NCBI RefSeq assembly: GCF_001400735.1
Contig: NZ_LJPW01000156.1
Location: forward strand, 1 to 64,000
Length of the DNA stretch: 64,000 nt
Direction of reading: 5' to 3'
From: Pseudomonas caricapapayae
GTDB taxonomy: Bacteria; Pseudomonadota; Gammaproteobacteria; Pseudomonadales; Pseudomonadaceae
The notes under the pieces are model-generated. The model made no database searches. It was not told the origin of the DNA and was given only the letters and a program-made list of their open reading frames with translations. Shown here piece by piece: positions 9,381 through 17,438 of the stretch. A program made the translations under genes and the position numbers. Each line of letters begins with the position of its first letter. Positions within the stretch are counted from its first letter, which is position 1.

Positions 9381-9734
9381 CTAGACGCGGGAATTTTCCA
9401 GGCGATCGCCCTTCAACAGATGCGCAACACACACAACACGAATCAGACCACTGAAATTCTTTACACCCCCGTAGCGTAAGTGAACCTCCCGATCAATGTA
9501 GGACAATACCGCATTAACAGAGCACTCATTGGAAGTTGCGATACCTGAAAGAATGTTCCAGTACACGTTCTCCAGACGCAGACAAGTGGCCAGACCATTG
9601 AGCCGAACGGATTTGGAGTGAGGCTGTGCCAGCGTCATATTGAAATCCTCGACAAAAGGGTCGTGGCGTATTTCCACCTCCCGATGCAACAACTTAAGCT
9701 CTCGCTCAACACCGCGTAACATCATAACTGTCAC
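9381..9734 (-). CDS. Ribbon-helix-helix domain protein
   Basis: The 117-residue product resembles the RHH_4 family of small proteins with an arc-type ribbon-helix-helix fold: residues about 39-105 carry SVRLNGLATCLRLENVYW, a helix rich in small residues (LSGIATSNECSVNAVLSYIDRE) and the closing NFSGLIRVVCVAHLL. Family members are probable dimeric DNA-binding proteins of unknown target. It stands alone between aspS and dps, both on the same strand, with AT-rich DNA on its 5' side. The start ATG at 9734 is the only good one; MMLR within it is an alternative three codons in. Confidence 0.7.
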   Translation of the reverse strand: MTVMMLRGVERELKLLHREVEIRHDPFVEDFNMTLAQPHSKSVRLNGLATCLRLENVYWNILSGIATSNECSVNAVLSYIDREVHLRYGGVKNFSGLIRVVCVAHLLKGDRLENSRV

Positions 9735-10066
9735 CTTCGAATCATCGAATTTTAAACACCGAAAGAAATATTCAAAAACAAATAAATGTCCCGATGTATA
9801 AAACAGGATTCGAGATCTTATATCCAGCAGGCCCTATACCCCTTAATTGTAGGATACGGCCACAGCCATCAGCGGAATATCGTTTAACCCTGAAGGGACA
9901 ATGAGAAAGAGCACGAGGAACTGCCGGGCAGCGTGCAGCGCGGCAGGCAATGGCTAAACCTTGAGAGGCCCGAGAGCCGTGACGACCGGGACGATACAGA
10001 AAAGGTATAACGAGTAAACAGTCGAGAAGCAGGCGAGCGGCACCGAAGGCCGCTCGCCACGGGTCG
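9735..10066. other. Intergenic region between dps and the ribbon-helix-helix gene
   Basis: This 332-base stretch has an AT-rich half (about 9740-9860) just upstream of the ribbon-helix-helix gene, which should hold that gene's promoter. I see no convincing open frame, strong terminator or repeat in the rest. Confidence 0.5.
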
Positions 10067-10540
10067 TTACTTCGACTCGAGCATCGAACGCAACATCCAG
10101 GCAGTTTTCTCATGAACCTGCATACGCTGCGTCAGCAGATCAGCTGTCGGCTCATCGCTCACTTTATCCAGAAGAGGAAAGATACTACGAGCAGTACGGA
10201 CAACAGCCTCTTGACCCTGAACCAGACTTTTGATCATATCTTCAGCGCCTGGCACGCCTTCTTCTTCCTTGATGGAAGACAGCCGAGCATATGTCGAATA
10301 AGTACCGGGTGCCGGAAAGCCTAGTGCACGGATACGTTCGGCGATGGAGTCGACCGCCAGTGCCAGTTCGTTGTACTGTTCTTCAAACATCAAGTGCAGC
10401 GTGCGAAACATCGGCCCGCTGACATTCCAGTGAAAGTTGTGAGTCTTGAGGTAAAGCACATAAGTATCCGACAGCAAATGCGACAGACCGTCCACGATCG
10501 ATTTGCGATCCTCTTCACTGATACCGATATCGATTGCCAT
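10067..10540 (-). CDS. dps: Dps-family DNA-protecting ferritin
   Basis: A 157-residue Dps-type mini-ferritin that would store iron, consume peroxide and protect DNA in starved cells. Aligned by spacing to E. coli Dps, the inter-subunit ferroxidase site is present: His37 and His49 (twelve apart), Asp64 and Glu68, in THNFHWNVSG...LHLMFEEQYNELALAVDSIAERI. The N terminus is short and lacks the lysine-rich tail used for DNA condensation in E. coli Dps. Stands as a single gene on the minus strand; the position matches a Dps gene next to a cold-shock gene in P. aeruginosa. Confidence 0.92.
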   Translation of the reverse strand: MAIDIGISEEDRKSIVDGLSHLLSDTYVLYLKTHNFHWNVSGPMFRTLHLMFEEQYNELALAVDSIAERIRALGFPAPGTYSTYARLSSIKEEEGVPGAEDMIKSLVQGQEAVVRTARSIFPLLDKVSDEPTADLLTQRMQVHEKTAWMLRSMLESK

Positions 10541-10997
10541 GTTTCATGCCCTTTTAGTGAGGATTGAAAAGCAGTAAAGACCACTACTCTATCAAGAGAA
10601 CCCGACCGGCGCAGCTTTCCGTTGTAGCGATGCAGCGTGCAGGCAGTGATTCACGAGAAAACCGCAACGTTGCACCCCATCGCCGCAGCAGCGCATTCGT
10701 ACACACCCCGGAGAATCACCGATAAAGCCTGCCTGGATGCTCTGTTTCGGGCCCCGTGGGCATATTGAACGGCGATGCAAGGCCAGAGCCGGGCAGGCCC
10801 GACGGGCGTCAGCGATTGCTGATTTGAGTAGGATCAGGCTTTGCTGTTAAATACACCGCGTGCCGCCGACGATTTGCCTTTCAGCGTTGGCGCATAGGCT
10901 GGCCCAGCGCTCGTGCATCACGCCTCATCTTGTTCAGAAGCGTACCGGGCGTTACCCGCTATTTCTTGTAATCCTTCTTGCATGTGAGCTTTTTAAA
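10541..10997. other. Divergent control region between dps and the cold-shock membrane gene
   Basis: A 457-base stretch between two divergent genes. It holds the probable promoter of the rightward gene (10824-10852) and a leader of about 140 bases after it. The dps promoter must be at its left end, but I cannot point to clear boxes. No reading frame in it looks real. Confidence 0.5.
10824..10852 (+). promoter_or_regulatory. Candidate sigma-70 promoter for cold-shock membrane gene
   Basis: TTGAGT (10824-10829), a 17-base spacer and TTAAAT (10847-10852). This would start transcription near 10859 and give a leader of roughly 140 bases, similar in length to the structured leaders of cold-shock genes. 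Confidence 0.45.
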
Positions 10998-11606
10998 ATG
11001 TTGAAAATCGTCCACCTGGTAACGGGAGCCGCAGCGCTGTTGCTCTCTTTCATACCCAGCCTGCGTAGTGAAGCAGCATCTCTCTACCTGCAAAATCCTG
11101 ATGCGATCTGCCTCGCCTTCCTCGGGCTGCTTAACCTGATACTCGCTCCGGTAATTCCTTACTGGAATCGAGGCCCACGTCACAATCTGCAAAATCTGGT
11201 CAGCGCCCTGCTTGTCATTGCAGTAATCGTGCAAACGCTGACCTTGCTTGTTCCTCTGCCTGGCATCGCAGGTCAACCCGCCATTCTGGTGAGCCTGGTC
11301 ATTGCCATCGTCGCTGTCGCCCTGCACCTGGGCGTCAGCTTTTACAGGTCTTACACACCCTCGTCCGCACCTCAAAACCACGACATGGGAAATCGTGATA
11401 CTGGCACCGTAAAATGGTTCAACACCTCCAAGGGCTTTGGTTTTATCTCTCGGGATTCCGGCGACGATATTTTTGTGCATTTTCGTGCCATTCGCGGTGA
11501 GGGTCATCGTGTGCTGGTAGAGGGTCAACGCGTCGAGTTTTCTGTGATGAACCGCGACAAAGGCCTGCAGGCCGAAGACGTCATTGCAGCGCTGCCGCGC
11601 CGCTGA
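10998..11606 (+). CDS. Membrane protein with C-terminal cold-shock domain
   Basis: Starting at the ATG 10998 (GTGAG nine bases before it), the 202-residue product has about four predicted membrane helices (roughly 1-20, 35-54, 65-87, 93-115), a short polar linker, and a complete CspA-type cold-shock domain from about residue 133 with RNP1 KGFGFI and RNP2 DIFVHF. The domain would face the cytoplasm if both ends are inside and could bind single-stranded nucleic acid at the membrane. An internal ATG at 11385 would give a soluble cold-shock protein, but no good ribosome site precedes it. A homologous gene lies in the same place in P. aeruginosa. Function unknown. Confidence 0.85.
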   Translation: MLKIVHLVTGAAALLLSFIPSLRSEAASLYLQNPDAICLAFLGLLNLILAPVIPYWNRGPRHNLQNLVSALLVIAVIVQTLTLLVPLPGIAGQPAILVSLVIAIVAVALHLGVSFYRSYTPSSAPQNHDMGNRDTGTVKWFNTSKGFGFISRDSGDDIFVHFRAIRGEGHRVLVEGQRVEFSVMNRDKGLQAEDVIAALPRR

Positions 11607-11620
11607 TTGTCTCAAGCAAC

Positions 11621-11659
11621 AAAAAACCGCGACTTCCAACGAAAGTCGCGGTTTTTTTA
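11621..11659. terminator. Bidirectional terminator, cold-shock gene and slyX
   Basis: A nine-base stem (ACCGCGACTT with its complement, loop about TCCAACG) is flanked by A6 on the left and T7 on the right, so it can stop transcription of the rightward cold-shock gene and of the leftward HIT-slyX transcript. Confidence 0.85.
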
Positions 11660-11669
11660 TGGCCGCAGA

Positions 11670-11876
11670 TCAGTAGTGAGGTGGCGGCGCATCTTCCTCG
11701 AAGGTCTCGAACTGGCTGCCCATTTCCTCCTGACGCTGGAGCATCGCCGCCATCTGCAGTTGCAGATGATCCAACTCGCGCCGCTGCTGTACCAGCACGT
11801 CATTGAGCGCCTGGATCGTATCGTCCTGAAAGGCCATACGGCTTTCCAGTTCCATGACTCGCTCTTCAAGGCTCAT
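11670..11876 (-). CDS. slyX: SlyX family protein
   Basis: A 68-residue, highly charged coiled-coil protein: MSLEERVMELESRMAFQDDTIQALNDVL with heptad leucines through residue 50, then the acidic tail ending APPPHY that is a mark of SlyX. The role of SlyX is unknown; the name comes from phage phiX174 lysis genetics in E. coli. Its ATG shares ATGA with the stop of the HIT gene upstream, so the pair is translationally coupled. Confidence 0.9.
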   Translation of the reverse strand: MSLEERVMELESRMAFQDDTIQALNDVLVQQRRELDHLQLQMAAMLQRQEEMGSQFETFEEDAPPPHY

Positions 11877-12304
11877 GATTGGTCCTCCTCAAATCGAAAA
11901 TCATTCGTCAACACAGACTTGAGCTGCCGACAGATTGCCGAAAACTGCTCGCCGGTATAAGCACTGGCAGCATGCTTGCCCCACACGGGCGCAGGCCAGG
12001 CAGCATCGTCACGTTTGCGCACGATCACGTGCATATGCAGCTGGCTGACCACATTGCCCAAAGCGGCAATGTTGATTTTATCCGCATCGAACACCTCTTT
12101 CAGCACTTTGGCCAAGGTGCTGGTCTCTTGCCATAACTGCGACTGATCTGCAGCGCTCAACTGAAACACTTCAGAGATATCAGCCCGGCGCGGCACCAGA
12201 ATGAACCACGGATAGTGACTGTCATTGGAGAGCAGCAACCGGCACAGCGGAAAGTCGCCGATGGCCAAGGTGTCTTGTTGAAGACGAGAATCCAGAACGA
12301 ACAC
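11873..12304 (-). CDS. HIT-family hydrolase
   Basis: A histidine-triad nucleotide hydrolase of 143 residues. I choose the GTG at 12304 because AGGAG lies eight bases upstream and the product then starts MFVLDSRLQQDT, as in homologues; the longer frame is unsupported. The triad reads QLHMHVI at residues 88-94, so the first His is Gln while the expected nucleophile (His90) and the third His (His92) are kept. Substrate is unknown; HIT enzymes usually act on nucleotide phosphoramidates. Overlaps slyX by four bases. Confidence 0.87.
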   Translation of the reverse strand: MFVLDSRLQQDTLAIGDFPLCRLLLSNDSHYPWFILVPRRADISEVFQLSAADQSQLWQETSTLAKVLKEVFDADKINIAALGNVVSQLHMHVIVRKRDDAAWPAPVWGKHAASAYTGEQFSAICRQLKSVLTNDFRFEEDQS

Positions 12305-13169
12305 GATAAAAACTCCTGACTGCCAGGTGAATGCACCTGCCCTGTCGGTAGCAGGGTGCTGCGAAACCGGCAGGATACTAGGGTTCGCGTGACGCATCAC
12401 CTGCACACACGCATGCGCACCAGAATGAGCCCGGCAGGATACTGATCGCACCGATTTGACGCCCGGAAAAGTCGCCAACGGGACAGGATGAGCTCATCCG
12501 TCGGGAGGCCGCCTGAGAATGGTGTGCTTCAGGTACATGAAAATGAAACAACCGCGGCCTCACCATGACCACCAGAAAGAGCAACGCTCCAGGTTCAGGC
12601 GAACCGTGCACGCACTGCACCAAAAACACACACTGCTGTTGCGACAGCAACACAACGAATTCGTTTTCTACTCAAATGATGATGATCCGGGTAACGTTTT
12701 TGTCGGACAATCCCGCATTCACACATGAAAGGTAAAAACTATAGGCATTTTCATAAAATCAAAATATCTATATAAAACAGATAGATAAATCAAAAAAGCG
12801 ATGCTGATTCTGATTTTTCACAAATTTTTTTCATTTTCAGAAACTTTGTGCACGCTTGTTGCTTTATGACCCATATGATCACGCCACCTCTGGCGGAAAA
12901 CAGGGGTGACAGAATCAAGGGAAACACGGCTGGCGACCTTGGGGGATGTCTTGAACAGACTCGATAATCATCGATTCTGATCAAGCACAGAATGCCACTA
13001 CGGACTGATCTGGCACTGCGTCGTAAAGATTCTGAAAGGATAACGCTGTAGCTATAGCAACCAAAGTCAGCGTGATATAGATTCCGCCGACAAAAATAGA
13101 AAGAGCCGCCCAGATAAAAAAACAGGTGGGACGGCAGAAAATCTTCTAAAAACCAAAGGAGCAATCACG
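12305..13169. other. Long AT-rich control region upstream of the OprD-family porin
   Basis: An 865-base stretch without a credible gene. Its middle (about 12720-12850) is strikingly AT-rich compared with the rest of the window and includes the inverted repeat TATCTAT / ATAGATA at 12765-12787. Porin genes of this family in pseudomonads carry extended, multiply regulated upstream regions, which is the likely explanation. I could not identify a matched promoter with confidence. Confidence 0.5.
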
Positions 13170-14492
13170 ATGAGAGTGATGAAGTGGAGCGCAATCGCAC
13201 TGGCCGTTACTGCAGCCAGCGCCCAAATGGCAACCGCGGCACCTTTCGTCAGCGATCAGGCTGATGCCAAGGGCTTCGTTGAAGGCAGCACGCTTGACCT
13301 GAAGTTGCGCAATTACTATTACAACCGTGACAAGAAAGCAGGCGCTGATGACGATCGCGACTGGACCCAGGGTATCTGGGCCAACTTCAGCACCGGCTAC
13401 ACCCAAGGCACCATCGGTGTCGGCGTCGAGGCATTCGCCTACGCTGGCGTGAAACTGTGGGGCCCGGACAAGTACTCGGGTTCAGGCAACCTGGTGACTG
13501 ATTCGGCCGGTAACAACGAAAACACTCAGGCCAAAGCTGGCGGCGCGGTCAAATTCCGCGTATCGAAAACCGAACTGAAAGTGGGCGACATGCAGCCGAC
13601 CAGTCCGGTCTTCGCAGTAGGCGGCTCCCGCCTGTTACCGCAGACTGCAAGCGGTATCAGCCTGCAGAGCAGTGAGCTCAAGGGTCTGGACGTTGAAGCA
13701 GGTCACTTCTACTCCGGCACCAGCCAGGACGACACAAGCCATAGCGGCAGCATCTTTGCAAACTACGCCGGTGTTCGTGCGAACAGCGCTGACTTTGCTG
13801 GCGGCAAATATGCCATTACCGACAGCCTGGGCGTTGCATTCTATGCAGCCAAGCTGGAAGACATCTGGGATCAGTACTACGGTAACGTGAACTACGCCCT
13901 TCCACTGGGCGGCGATCAGTCTCTGGCATTCGATGCGAACATTTATCGCACCGTTGACGAAGGCAGCGCCAAAGCTGGCTCGATCAGCAACACCGCGTTC
14001 TCCGGTTCCGCAGCCTACTCGTTCCTTGCTGCTCATACCGTGACCCTGGCGTTCCAGAAAATCAACGGTGACACTCCGTTCGACTACATCGGTATTGGCG
14101 ATAACAACCGCGGTGGCGACTCGATCTTCCTGAACAACTCGATCCAGTACTCCGACTTCAACGGTCCGGGTGAAAAATCCTGGCAGGCTCGCTACGACCT
14201 GAACATGACGCCATATGGCGTTCCTGGTCTGAGCTTCATGACCCGCTACATCAAGGGTACTGATATCGACGGCACCAAGACACCGGCTGGCAGCGCTTAC
14301 GCCGGTCTGTACGGTGCTGACGGCGAGCACCACGAAACCAACCTTGAAGCCAAATACGTAGTACAAACCGGTCCGGCCAAGGATCTCTCCTTCCGTGCCC
14401 GTCAAGCTTGGCACCGCGCCAACGCCGATCAGGGCGAAGGCGACGTCAACGAGTTCCGCCTGATTGTCGATTACCCGATCTCGATCCTGTAA
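13170..14492 (+). CDS. OprD-family outer-membrane porin
   Basis: A 440-residue porin of the OprD/Occ family, 18-stranded beta-barrels that take up amino acids, peptides or organic acids. It has a signal peptide of about 24 residues (MRVMKWSAIALAVTAASA...ATAA), the family start APFVSDQADAKGFVEGSTLDLKLRNYYYNRD, alternating barrel strands and a C-terminal strand ending DYPISIL. Preceded by AAAGGAG. Its position between slyX and proS matches oprD itself in P. aeruginosa, but I do not claim the same substrate, so no symbol is given. Confidence 0.93.
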   Translation: MRVMKWSAIALAVTAASAQMATAAPFVSDQADAKGFVEGSTLDLKLRNYYYNRDKKAGADDDRDWTQGIWANFSTGYTQGTIGVGVEAFAYAGVKLWGPDKYSGSGNLVTDSAGNNENTQAKAGGAVKFRVSKTELKVGDMQPTSPVFAVGGSRLLPQTASGISLQSSELKGLDVEAGHFYSGTSQDDTSHSGSIFANYAGVRANSADFAGGKYAITDSLGVAFYAAKLEDIWDQYYGNVNYALPLGGDQSLAFDANIYRTVDEGSAKAGSISNTAFSGSAAYSFLAAHTVTLAFQKINGDTPFDYIGIGDNNRGGDSIFLNNSIQYSDFNGPGEKSWQARYDLNMTPYGVPGLSFMTRYIKGTDIDGTKTPAGSAYAGLYGADGEHHETNLEAKYVVQTGPAKDLSFRARQAWHRANADQGEGDVNEFRLIVDYPISIL

Positions 14493-14518
14493 TCACCGCT
14501 CAGCACTCGTTAAGAAGA

Positions 14519-14542
14519 AGCCCGGCTCATGCCGGGCTTTTT
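14519..14542 (+). terminator. Terminator after the OprD-family porin
   Basis: AGCCCGGC, a TCAT loop and GCCGGGCT followed by TTTTT, 27 bases after the porin stop. A textbook intrinsic terminator. Confidence 0.9.
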
Positions 14543-14661
14543 CGTTGCGCCCAGAAAGCGCCGTGCCATCCTCTGCAAGCCTGCCCCGCCCTGTACGCGA
14601 CCGGAACACCGCCGTACAATGCCAGGTCAAATCCAGTCTCAGCAACCGACAACGGCCAACC

Positions 14662-16377
14662 ATGCGCACCAGTCAATTTTTGCTCGCCACACAGAAAGAA
14701 ACCCCTTCCGATGCGGTCGTGGTCAGCCATCAGCTGATGCTGCGTGCCGGCATGATCCGCAAACTGGCATCCGGCCTCTATACCTGGCTGCCCATGGGCC
14801 TGCGCGTACTGCGCAAGGTCGAAGCCATTGTCCGTGAAGAAATGGACGCCGCCGGCGCACTCGAGATTCTGATGCCCGGCATTCAGCCCGCAGAGCTGTG
14901 GCAAGAGTCAGGCCGCTGGGAACAATACGGCCCGGAGCTGATGCGCCTGGTTGATCGCCACAACCGTGAGTTCTGCCTGGGCCCTACCCACGAAGAAGTC
15001 ATTACCGATCTGGCACGCAATGAGCTCAACAGCTATAAACAGCTGCCAATCAACATGTACCAGATCCAGACCAAATTCCGTGACGAAATCCGTCCACGCT
15101 TCGGCCTCATGCGTGGGCGCGAGTTTGTCATGAAAGACGCCTATTCGTTCCACGCTGATCACGCATCGCTGCAGATCACCTACGACCGCATGCATCTGGC
15201 GTACAGCAACATCTTTAGCCGCCTCGGCCTGAAGTTTCGCCCGGTCGAAGCTGACAACGGCTCGATTGGCGGCGCAGGCTCGCACGAGTTCCACGTGCTG
15301 GCCGAATCCGGCGAAGACGATATCGTGTTCAGCGATGGCTCCGATTACGCAGCCAACATCGAAAAAGCCGAAGCGGTGCCTCGCGAGAAGACTCGTCCGG
15401 CCGCTACAGAAGAATTGCGCCTGATCGATACGCCAAACGCCAAGACCATTGCCCAACTGGTCGAAGGCTTCGGCTTGCCGATCGAGAAGACCGTCAAGAC
15501 GCTGGTGGTCCATGCTGCCGAAGAAGGCAAGCTGATTGCACTGATCATCCGTGGCGATCATGAGCTCAACGAAATCAAGGCCAGCCAGCAGGAACAGGTC
15601 GCCAGCCCACTGGTGATGGCGTCCGAAACCGAACTGCGTGATGCCATCGGTGCAGGCGCAGGCTCACTGGGCCCTCTGAATCTGCCGCTGCCCTGCATCA
15701 TCGACCGCTCTGTCGAGCTGATGAGCGACTTCAGCGTCGGTGCCAACATCGATGACAAGCACTATTTCGGCGTCAATTGGGAACGCGACCTGCCGGTTCC
15801 GACCGTCGCCGACCTGCGTAATGTGGTGGCCGGCGATCCAAGCCCGGACGGCAAAGGCACGCTGGAAATCAAGCGCGGCATCGAAGTCGGCCACATCTTC
15901 CAGCTGGGCACCAAGTACAGCGAAGCGATGAAATGCCAGGTACTGGGTGAGAACGGCAAGCCGGTCAATCTGGCGATGGGCTGCTACGGAATCGGCGTTT
16001 CCCGCGTGGTTGCGGCCGCCATCGAACAGAACAGCGACGAAAACGGCATTATCTGGAACGACACTCTGGCGCCTTTCCAGATCGCCCTGATCCCGCTGCG
16101 CTACGAGACAGACGCGGTTCGTGAAGCGACCGACAAACTCTACGCCGAGCTGACTGCCGCCGGCTTTGAAGTCCTGCTCGATGACCGCGACAAGAAAACC
16201 AGCCCCGGCATCAAGTTCGCTGACATGGAGCTGATCGGTATCCCGCATCGTATCGTAGTCAGTGACCGCGGCCTGGCCGAAGGTAATCTGGAATACAAGA
16301 GCCGTACCGAGTCGCAACCGCAACCCATTGCGGTCGCGGATGTGCTGTCGTTCATCCAGGGCAAAGTGAACCGCTGA
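14662..16377 (+). CDS. proS: Proline--tRNA ligase
   Basis: Class II synthetase charging tRNA-Pro. The start at ATG 14662 gives MRTSQFLLATQKETPSDAVVVSHQLMLRAGMIRKL, the conserved beginning of bacterial-type ProRS, and 571 residues in all. Motif 2 (FRDEIRPRFGLMRGREFVMKDAYSF), the large inserted editing domain (about 225-400) that clears Ala-tRNA-Pro, motif 3 (GIGVSRVVAAAIEQ) and the C-terminal anticodon domain are all present. The upstream in-frame extension runs through the porin terminator and is not used. Confidence 0.97.
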   Translation: MRTSQFLLATQKETPSDAVVVSHQLMLRAGMIRKLASGLYTWLPMGLRVLRKVEAIVREEMDAAGALEILMPGIQPAELWQESGRWEQYGPELMRLVDRHNREFCLGPTHEEVITDLARNELNSYKQLPINMYQIQTKFRDEIRPRFGLMRGREFVMKDAYSFHADHASLQITYDRMHLAYSNIFSRLGLKFRPVEADNGSIGGAGSHEFHVLAESGEDDIVFSDGSDYAANIEKAEAVPREKTRPAATEELRLIDTPNAKTIAQLVEGFGLPIEKTVKTLVVHAAEEGKLIALIIRGDHELNEIKASQQEQVASPLVMASETELRDAIGAGAGSLGPLNLPLPCIIDRSVELMSDFSVGANIDDKHYFGVNWERDLPVPTVADLRNVVAGDPSPDGKGTLEIKRGIEVGHIFQLGTKYSEAMKCQVLGENGKPVNLAMGCYGIGVSRVVAAAIEQNSDENGIIWNDTLAPFQIALIPLRYETDAVREATDKLYAELTAAGFEVLLDDRDKKTSPGIKFADMELIGIPHRIVVSDRGLAEGNLEYKSRTESQPQPIAVADVLSFIQGKVNR

Positions 16378-16383
16378 GTAAAA

Positions 16384-16412
16384 GGCGCACCTGTTTTGTT
16401 TACGGGTGCGCC
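16384..16412 (+). terminator. Hairpin after proS
   Basis: GGCGCACC and its perfect complement enclose a 13-base loop six bases after the proS stop. There is no T tract, so this may be a processing stem or a weak terminator. Confidence 0.4.
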
Positions 16413-16446
16413 GCTCGTCACTTGCCCAATCCGCATCAGAGATCTC

Positions 16447-17403
16447 ATGCTCAAACGAAGCACCTTAAGCCTAGGCAGCGCCGTTCTGTGCGGCTCTTTT
16501 CTTGTCGGCGGCTGCGCCAACCAGCTATCACAACGCAGCGAGCACGAAGAGCGTGTGGAACGCAAACTGCTTGAACACACGCTGCAAGTCGATATTGGCG
16601 AACCCAAAACGCTGGAGTTACCACAACGTCGCGTGCGGATTCACGAGCACAAGTCGTTCGAGGTCACTGATTTTGAAGTCACCCGCCACTATGATCGCTA
16701 TACCCCCTACCAGCCCTGGCGGGAAATCTACGAGATTCCGCTCGGTGCGGTCGCTGTTGTCGCAGGCGTCGGAGCGAACGTGGTCAACGTGATTGCGCTG
16801 GGCCATTTGCCGGACAGCATGACCCGCGACTGGATTCACTACGGTGTAGCAGGTCTGAATCCCTTCATGAATGCCCCGTCCCACGGTCGGGCCCAGCACA
16901 ATCTGGCGAGCATTGACGAAGTCCAGAAAGACAAGCGGATCGAGAACTCCACGCTACCGTGGAATGAACGCCCGGTGATGGTCAAGGCTGGCAACGAAAC
17001 CCACGAAATGAGCACCGATCGCAACGGCATTCTGCGCCTGAACCTGCTGGACAGTCCGTTTGCCGAACAGGACCTGAGCCGTATCACACGCATTTATATC
17101 AACGTTGAGGACGATCAGGACAGTGCTCACGCCAATGCCAGTTTGCCGATCAGCCATTCCTTGCGCGGCAAGCTGCTCGAAGCCCATGCCCTGATCTACG
17201 ACGATCTGGAAGATGACGAAGTCAGCCAGTGGGTGCATCGAGTCAAACGCCTTTCCGACCTTGGACTGGAAGAAGAAGCCAGCGAACTTGAACAGAGCCT
17301 GATCGAGCTGACACGAAACGATCCGCAGTTGCAGGGTGAGTTTCTCAAATCACTTGCCAGAGATGCTGGCCGTCTGGTCGCCGTTCCCGCCCAGAGCCAG
17401 TAA
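16447..17403 (+). CDS. Putative outer-membrane lipoprotein
   Basis: A 318-residue product with a lipoprotein signal peptide: MLKRSTLSLGSAVLCGSFLVGGC, lipidated Cys23 after VGG, followed by Ala, so outer-membrane sorting is likely. The rest has one short hydrophobic stretch (GAVAVVAGVGANVVNVIALG, about 99-118) and an acidic C-terminal helical part. I do not recognise a domain with known activity. A similar gene of unknown function sits beside proS in P. aeruginosa (PA0955 position). It lies 69 bases after proS and converges on dinB. Confidence 0.75.
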   Translation: MLKRSTLSLGSAVLCGSFLVGGCANQLSQRSEHEERVERKLLEHTLQVDIGEPKTLELPQRRVRIHEHKSFEVTDFEVTRHYDRYTPYQPWREIYEIPLGAVAVVAGVGANVVNVIALGHLPDSMTRDWIHYGVAGLNPFMNAPSHGRAQHNLASIDEVQKDKRIENSTLPWNERPVMVKAGNETHEMSTDRNGILRLNLLDSPFAEQDLSRITRIYINVEDDQDSAHANASLPISHSLRGKLLEAHALIYDDLEDDEVSQWVHRVKRLSDLGLEEEASELEQSLIELTRNDPQLQGEFLKSLARDAGRLVAVPAQSQ

Positions 17404-17438
17404 TACAGACGGCTGCGGGATGTGCTCGCAGCCGGCCA

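Noticed and set aside
12790..13164. Minus-strand 124-codon frame in the porin control region
   Set aside because: It runs through AT-rich control DNA; the translation is erratic and has no ribosome site.
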